From: Persicaria tinctoria
Taxonomy: Eukaryota > Streptophyta > Magnoliopsida > Caryophyllales > Polygonaceae
Assembly (NCBI GenBank): GCA_037127255.1
Contig: JBANSL010000004.1
Coordinates: 7,378,001-7,442,000 of the forward strand
DNA: 64,000 nt
Reading direction: 5' to 3'
Shown here: positions 57,886 to 64,000 of the stretch, in pieces
Layout: every line of letters begins with the position of its first letter
Numbering within the stretch: the stretch's first letter is position 1
The notes under the pieces: generated by a model
What the model was told of the DNA's origin: nothing
Databases searched by the model: none
Seen by the model: the letters and a program-made list of their open reading frames with translations, nothing else
Position numbers and translations under genes: made by a program

Positions 57886-58027
57886 TGGTATCAGAGCAGA
57901 TCTAACGATCTGAGCTGTTTCTGTGTCGAGATTTTACCTTTTTCTTGGATCTAGCTGGCTTGTGTTCACAGATCTGAAGATGGGAGATGAGATTGCGAAA
58001 CTGAATTCAGATGAGCTCGCGAAACTA

Positions 58028-59251
58028 GATTCAAATGATCCATACTTCATACATCCGAGTGACCATCCCGGTTTAGTGCTGGTTACACCTCCGTTCGCAG
58101 GAAAAGGCTTTGGAGAATGGCGTAGATCTATGCGAATCGCCTTGTCGGCTAAAAACAAGGTAGGATTCGTGAACGGAGCCGTCACCAAGCCAGGAGCAGA
58201 TTCTCCGAAGCATAGGCTGTGGGAGAGGTGCAACGACATGTGATAACTCCCTCCCTTGATGAAAATCGGAAAAGATGTTCCAAAGGATTTGACAGGATAT
58301 TTGTGTCAAAGGCCTTGGAGCGTTAACAGTTAATGAAATACAAAACCTATCTTATTATTCGTATATTATTTTATCTTATTATATACTTCCATTATATTAT
58401 ATATATATGAATAACTAACCATTTCAGGAAGTATAAATCAGATTACATCCTTCCTTTTACTTGTTGAGAAGATCGGTTCAAAAATAGATCATGGTTTCGA
58501 AGTGTCCTTAAATAGAAGATCCAAGATCAACCTGATTGGAAAGAGCCGTTGGAGATCTGGTGATGAAGATCCTCACGCTCCATGCTATCTTCTTGCTATT
58601 ATATAAAGGAAAGGAAGGAGAAGACAGAAAGACCAGTGCTCCACACGAGCTTCAATTCATTCAAGCGATCTGTCTTCCAAGTGTCTCTCTGCAAAGTGCT
58701 CAAATAGTTTGTTGTTTATTTCAAAGCCTTTGAGAGTCACTGTGAGCTTATAGGATATATTCATTACAAGTGTTACTCGAGAGTTTATAACTCGGGAAGT
58801 TGCACTATGCTATTGATTTGCGAGAGTTAGAGGATTGTACTAGATAGCTGAGAGAGGTGGGGCTCTTCTAGATTGGTCTAGGACTCCAAGGGAACGTGAG
58901 TTGACTAGATTGCAATTGTATAGGAGAGAGGCTTCTCGGTGAGCTATTAGGATCCTAAGCTAAGCATTCAATAAAGCCTTTGAATCCTAGGGTTGTGGAA
59001 GAACCCTAGGCGGGGACGTAGGCCAGTTGTGCTGAACCTCGTAAACAATTACTCGTGTCCTTTACTTATTTGCTTTACCTTATTTCCGCACTTGGTTCGA
59101 TTGTCTAACTTTGTGATTCAGGTTTAATCTCAAGAGTTTTGATTCTAGCTTCAAAAGTCTTGAGACTTTCTGCGAAAAACGGGCATACTCTATTCAACCC
59201 CCCTTCTAGAGTATTTCTTATTACATTGTTTTTACATTATCGAACCTTCAA
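58028..59251 (+). repeat. Duplicated segment, copy 1
   Basis: This 1224-bp segment (213 bp of gag plus the whole LTR) is repeated at 59932-61155, an offset of exactly 1904 bp. I counted about nine substitutions and no indels. Confidence 0.92.
58241..59250 (+). mobile_element. Sirevirus solo LTR
   Basis: The 1010-bp unit starts TGATAACTCC, ends CGAACCTTCA and has target duplication ACATG (58236-58240, 59251-59255). It is about 99% identical to the LTR at 60145-61154. The small frame at 58536-58733 lies in the LTR and is not a gene. Confidence 0.9.
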
Positions 59252-59931
59252 CATGGTATTTTTGTGGATCACGAACAGCTTGAGTCCTGAGATCAAGCAT
59301 AGCGTGATCTACAATGATTCGGCCGAGGCAGTTTGGAAGCAACTTCATAATCGCTTCAGCAAAGTTGGAGGCACTCAGCTCTACTCGATTCAACAAGATC
59401 TGGTTACCACTGCTCAAGGTACCAGTTCCTTTTCTGATTACTTTACTAAAATGAAAACTATGTGGGATGAATTGGAGAGTGTGAAGAATCTGTCTCCATG
59501 TTCTTGTGGATCTTGCACTTGCAAGTATGTCGACAATTTTCGCAAGTATGAAGAGAATCTGAAGATATTTCAGCTACTGATGGGGCTGAATGATTCATAC
59601 ACTTCTGTGCGAGGCACTATTTTGCTGATGGATCCTTTACCTGATGTGGATCGGTTATACTTCTTGTTGACTCAAGAGGAGGATCAGCGAGAGAGCAAGT
59701 CTCGGAACAACTCTACTCAGAGTGAGGGAGCTTCGATGCACGCCAAGGCGTCTAATTCTGGATCTAAGGCGGGCAATACTGGATCCGGATCTGGAAACTT
59801 GGGAACGAATTATGGAAATTCACAAAACTTCAGTCCAGGAAGGAACTCTGTGGAAAAGGAGAAAGGTCGGTCAGACAGGAAGCCACTGTTTTGCACTAAT
59901 TGCAAAAAGTCAAACCACACCGTTGATAGGT

Positions 59932-61155
59932 GATTCAAATGATCCATACTTCATACATCCGAGTGACCATCCCGGTTTAGTGCTGGTTACACCTCCGTTC
60001 GCAGGAAAAGGCTTTGGAGAATGGCGTAGATCTATGCGAATCACCTTGTCGGCTAAAAACAAGGTAGGATTCGTGAACGGAGCCGTCACCAAGCCAGGAG
60101 CAGATTCTCCGAAGCATAGGCTGTGGGAGAGGTGCAACGACATGTGATAACTCCCTCCCTTGATGAAAATCGGAAAAGATGTTCCAAAGGATTTGACAGG
60201 ATATTTGTGTCAAAGGCCTTGGAGCGTTAACAGTTAATGAAATACAAAACCTATCTTATTATTCGTATATTATTTTATCTTATTATATACTTCCATTATA
60301 TTATATATATATGAATAACTAACCATTTCAGGAAGTATAAATCAGATTACATCCTTCCTTTTACTTGTTGAGAAGATCGGTTCAAAAATAGATCATGGCT
60401 TCGAAGTGTCCTTAAATAGAAGATCCAAGATCAACCTGATTGGAAAGAGCCGTTGGAGATCTGGTGATGAAGATCCTCACGCTCCATGCTATCTTCTTGC
60501 TATTATATAAAGGAAAGGAAGGAGAAGACAGAAAGACCAGTGCTACACACGAGCTTCAATTCATTCAAGCGATCTGTCTTCCAAGTGTCTCTCTGCAAAG
60601 TGCTCAAATAGTTTGTTGTTTATTTCAAAGCCTTTGAGAGTGACTGTGAGCTTATAGGATATATTCATTACAAGTGTTACTCGAGAGTTTATAACTCGGG
60701 AAGTTGCACTAGGCTATTGATTTGCGAGAGTTAGAGGATTGTACTAGATAGCTGAGAGAGGTGGGGCTCTTCTAGATTGGCCTAGGACTCCAAGGGAACG
60801 TGAGTTGACTAGATTGCAATTGTATAGGAGAGAGGCTTCTCAGTGAGCTATTAGGATCCTAAGCTAAGCATTCAATAAAGCCTTTGAATCCTAGGGTTGT
60901 GGAAGAACCCTAGGCGGGGACGTAGGTCAGTTGTGCTGAACCTCGTAAACAATTACTTGTGTCCTTTACTTATTTGCTTTACCTTATTTCCGCACTTGGT
61001 TCGATTGTCTAACTTTGTGATTCAGGTTTAATCTCAAGAGTTTTGATTCTAGCTTCAAAAGTCTTGAGACTTTCTGCGAAAAACGGGCATACTCTATTCA
61101 ACCCCCCTTCTAGAGTATTTCTTATTACATTGTTTTTACATTATCGAACCTTCAA
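59932..61155 (+). repeat. Duplicated segment, copy 2
   Basis: The copy begins GATTCAAATGATCC, directly after the broken zinc knuckle of the gag, and carries the same ACATG before the LTR at 60140-60144. The shared insertion site shows that the Sirevirus was already in the gag when the segment was duplicated. Confidence 0.92.
60145..61154 (+). repeat. Sirevirus 5' LTR
   Basis: This LTR of 1010 bp is followed after AT by TGGTATCAGAGC (61157-61168), the tRNA-iMet primer-binding site. Confidence 0.9.
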
Positions 61156-61212
61156 TTGGTATCAGAGCTTTACTCACTGTTTTTTATCTAACAATCTTGT
61201 GAGTTTGCGATC

Positions 61213-62961
61213 ATGTCTGGTGAAGCAAGCGGAGGATTTGCACAGGGAAGGTCCACAAGCAGACCGCCACTCTTTGTAGGAAACAACTTTGTCCACTGGA
61301 GATCTTTGATGAAGATGTTCATCATAGACCAAGATCTAGAGCTTTGGAACATTATAGAGAATGGTCCGAAGATTCCAGAGAAGGAAGGACCAAACGATAC
61401 CAAAGTGGCAAAGAAGGAGTCTGAATACACCCAAGCAGATCTTGAAATCATCTCCAAAAACTACAGGGCTATTAACTTACTTTATTGTGGTCTTAGCACT
61501 GATGAGTTTAACCGTATTTCCTCTTGTAGGTCAGCTAAAGAGATTTGGGACAAGTTGGTCGTCACCTATGAAGGAACGAGCCAAGTGAAAGACACCAAAA
61601 TCAGCATCTTCCTTCGAAAGTATGAGCTCTTCAAGATGAAATCCGATGAGTCAATCAAAGCCATGTTCACACGATTCACAGAAATCACCAACAACCTTGA
61701 CTCTCTCGGCAAGAGCTTTACCAACGTTGAGAAAGTGAGGAAGATACTGAGGTGCCTTTCACAGGAGAAATGGGGTCCAAAAGTAACAGCTATAGAAGAA
61801 GTTCAGGACCTCACCACTCTACCCCTTGATGACCTCCTTGGGAAGCTGATCACGCATGAGATGATTCTTAATGAAGACGATGGAGAACTTCCAGTTAGCA
61901 CCAAGAACTTGGCACTCAAGTCTAAGAAGGATGAGTCCAAGGATGGATCTGAATCCGAAGATGAAGATGACGATGAGGATGATCCTTTTGCCCTTATCAC
62001 AAGAGGCCTTGCTCGAATTCTCAAAATGAAGAAGCAATTCAACAACAAGGATGGATCAGAGTCTTCAAAATTTCGAGGTAAGCCTCAATACAACAAATAT
62101 GAAAAGAAGACTAAACCGTTGTCTTGTTTTGAATGTGGTGAAACAGATCATCTTGTGAAGGACTGCCCTCAAAAGACTAAGAGCCAGCCCAAGAAAGGTG
62201 ATAAATGGAAGAAGAAAGCTATGGTGGCTACTTGGAGTGATTCCGACTCTGACTCCGACGATGAGAAGGCCAACATCTGTCTTATGGCCTCAGAAAATGA
62301 ATCCCACGATGAAAAGCTTGAAGCTACTGTAAGAGAACTAATGGAAAGTCCAAAAGAGGAGATCACCAAGGTGAAAGAACACAAATGGATTATTGATAGT
62401 GGTTGCTCGAGGCATATGAGTGGGAAGAGTTCTCTCTTTCATGGTCTAAAGAAGCAATCCACGGGAACAATCACTCTTGGTGACAAAGGGAAATGCGACA
62501 TTGTTGGTATTGGTAGTGTTGGAAGTGATTCCAGCCATAGTATTAAAAATGTCTATCTTGTTAATGGTTTAAAGTATAATTTGCTTAGCGTTTCTCAATT
62601 ATGTGATAGTGGTAACAATGTCAGATTTAACAAGAAAAGATGTATAGTGTGCAGAGATGATACAGGTGAAGTTATTCTGACTGCATACCGTTACAACAAC
62701 ATATACGCTGTAAATGCTGATCAAGTGGCACAAGGAAGCTTAACCTGTTTAAAGGCCTTGACGGACGATCCAAAGCTTTGGCACAGGAGACTCGGTCATG
62801 TGAGTCCACATACACTACAGAAGCTTGTGTCCAAAGGACTTGTAAGAGGGCTACCTGAGATGGACTTCAAAGGTATTGACATGTGCAATGCTTGCACACG
62901 AGGTAAACAAACACGTAGCTCCTTCAAACCCAAAAAGGTTTGTTGCAGATATAGATCTTAA
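61213..62961 (+). CDS. Sirevirus-type copia gag, protease and pre-integrase
   Basis: The 582-codon frame encodes a copia gag with the [18 protein letters not shown] and [20 protein letters not shown] segments typical of Sireviruses. It has a CCHC knuckle [14 protein letters not shown] (305-318), an aspartic protease with [13 protein letters not shown] (D395-S-G intact), and a GAG-pre-integrase region (LWHRRLGH, then C-x2-C at CNAC) up to KQTRSSFKP. The frame ends shortly after that because of a deletion: the integrase DDE core is missing and the following pol is in another frame. Acidic Asp/Glu-rich stretches flank the knuckle. Confidence 0.9.
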   Translation: MSGEASGGFAQGRSTSRPPLFVGNNFVHWRSLMKMFIIDQDLELWNIIENGPKIPEKEGPNDTKVAKKESEYTQADLEIISKNYRAINLLYCGLSTDEFNRISSCRSAKEIWDKLVVTYEGTSQVKDTKISIFLRKYELFKMKSDESIKAMFTRFTEITNNLDSLGKSFTNVEKVRKILRCLSQEKWGPKVTAIEEVQDLTTLPLDDLLGKLITHEMILNEDDGELPVSTKNLALKSKKDESKDGSESEDEDDDEDDPFALITRGLARILKMKKQFNNKDGSESSKFRGKPQYNKYEKKTKPLSCFECGETDHLVKDCPQKTKSQPKKGDKWKKKAMVATWSDSDSDSDDEKANICLMASENESHDEKLEATVRELMESPKEEITKVKEHKWIIDSGCSRHMSGKSSLFHGLKKQSTGTITLGDKGKCDIVGIGSVGSDSSHSIKNVYLVNGLKYNLLSVSQLCDSGNNVRFNKKRCIVCRDDTGEVILTAYRYNNIYAVNADQVAQGSLTCLKALTDDPKLWHRRLGHVSPHTLQKLVSKGLVRGLPEMDFKGIDMCNACTRGKQTRSSFKPKKVCCRYRS

Positions 62962-64000
62962 TATCCTTGAAGAGAACGAGGAAGGTGATGTTACCAAGAA
63001 CACAGAGAAGAAGAACATGCAGGAACCGATTCTTAACACTGAAGAATTGGACCAAGGTGTTGAAGATGCGTCCAAAGCCCTTGGTGTCCAATCCAACAGT
63101 GTTGAGACATCTGAAACTGCTGTATCAGAACCTAACAGGACAACGGAGTCAGATGTACCACAAATCAATCCTGATGGTGTGAAGAATCAAGGAGCTGAGA
63201 CTAGCAAAAGGAAATTCAAATACTCCTCATCACACTCATTAAAGGATATCATTTCTGACCCTACTTCTAGTGTTCAAACTCGTTCTAAACTTAAAGATCT
63301 TTGTGCTTTTAACGCGTTTGTTTCTCTTATTGAGCCAAAGAAGGTAAATGAGGCACTTCAGGAGCCAGACTGGATTATAGCTATGCAAAGTGAACTCAAT
63401 GAATTCGAGAGGAACAAAGTCTGGACTTTGAAGCCTAGACCAAAGCATCAATCAGTCATTGGCACTCGATGGGTGTTTCGAAACAAGCTAGATGAGAATG
63501 GCAAGATTGTGAGGAACAAGGCACGGCTTGTTGCTCAAGGCTACAATCAAGAGGAAGGTATTGACTACGAGGAGACCTTTGCTCCCGTAGCCAGGCTTCA
63601 AGCCATTCGCATTTTATTAGCATTTGCATCTTTCATGAGCATAAAGTTATATCAAATGGATGTCAAGTGTGCTTTTCTTAATGGTTTCTTAGAAGAAGAA
63701 GTTTATGTGGCTCAACCCCCAGGTTTTGAAAGTTCAGAATTTCCCAATCATGTTTATAAACTTGACAAGGCGCTTTATGGTTTGAAACAAGCCCCAAGAG
63801 CTTGGTACGAGCGCTTGTCAAAATATCTTTTAGAAAATGATTTTAAAAGAGGGTTGATCGACAAGACTCTTTTTATCAAGACCAAAGGAAAGGACATTTT
63901 GGTTATTCAAATTTATGTTGATGATATATTATTTAGTGCTACTAACACATCTTTGTGCAAGGAATTTTCTGACATTATGTGCAGTGAATTTGAGATGAGC
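62942..64000 (+). pseudogene. Sirevirus reverse transcriptase, out of frame and running off the window
   Basis: From 62942 an open frame without a start codon reads [16 protein letters not shown], then [39 protein letters not shown] and [20 protein letters not shown]. The catalytic box YVDD is at 63914-63925, and the frame continues to the window end. It is +1 relative to the gag frame, at the point where the integrase core was deleted, so it cannot be translated as part of the polyprotein. Confidence 0.9.

Larger units (their letters stand above)
57980..59933 (+). pseudogene. Copia gag split by a Sirevirus solo LTR
   Basis: ATG at 57980 opens a gag with DPYFIHPSDHPGLVLVTPPF and RRSMRIALSAKNKVGFVNG, interrupted at codon ATG 58238-58240. 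After the solo LTR and its ACATG duplication the same gag resumes at 59256 with VFLWITNSLSPEIKHS and LTQEEDQRES. It reaches an incomplete zinc knuckle CTNCKKSNHTVDR, whose last Cys codon is replaced by TGA at the duplication junction near 59932. Removing the LTR and one ACATG restores a single register. Confidence 0.88.

Noticed and set aside
58536..58733. A 65-codon frame, repeated at 60440-60637, as a duplicated small gene
   Set aside because: Both copies lie inside the Sirevirus LTRs.

Overview
This is plant nuclear DNA, almost certainly from a eudicot. It has intronless plant-specific genes (an AT-hook AHL regulator, an ATL RING-H2 ligase, a RALF-type peptide), plant retrotransposon lineages (Sirevirus-type and other copia, Athila-type gypsy, L1 LINEs with a C-terminal RNase H), and Stowaway, Tourist, hAT and MULE-like non-autonomous DNA transposons. 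Nothing in the sequence identifies the species. Adding up my own intervals, about 60% of the window is recognisable transposon. Host genes are few and short.

Layout. 0-10 kb: AT-rich intergenic DNA with two perfect hairpins, three hAT-like elements (one holding a 995-bp TG...CA element) and a Stowaway/Tourist pair. 10-18 kb: a broken LINE carrying a hAT element, an Athila-like solo LTR (12442-13890), a long-TIR MULE-like element and three Stowaways. 18-24 kb: a LINE fragment and a complete but decayed copia element (19031-23798) with target duplication GAAGT. Its leader holds a long series of mini-hairpins. 24-34 kb: hAT, Tourist and Micron-like MITEs and a degenerate L1 LINE (29667-31640). 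34.9-36.3 kb: the AHL gene (minus strand). 38-46.8 kb: a copia element split by a 6.4-kb Athila-derived element (minus strand, target duplication GTTTA) that is full of the palindrome TCGANNTCGA. 47.7-49.0 kb: an F-box pseudogene (minus strand) with three in-frame stops. 49-53.3 kb: LINE debris around the ATL gene (51920-52414). 53.3-55.8 kb: a MULE-like element with a 9-bp target duplication, plus Stowaways, one holding a Tourist element. 56.0-56.3 kb: a small RALF-like gene. 56.7-64 kb: a three-level nest (gypsy gag, then a copia, then a Sirevirus) that has undergone a 1.2-kb direct duplication. The last Sirevirus runs off the window and has lost its integrase core.

No operon-like or pathway linkage is visible. 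The three intact genes stand alone among repeats. The most unusual signals are RNA-structure-like. The copia leader at 20180-20963 has at least 16 short hairpins whose stems change with compensation while an 8-nt loop (consensus CCCGAAGT) is kept. The same element's 3' end has three repeats whose stems also covary. The Athila-derived element carries about 34 copies of TCGANNTCGA in both coding and LTR sequence. Apart from the three intact genes, almost every protein similarity seen is transposon-derived and broken.
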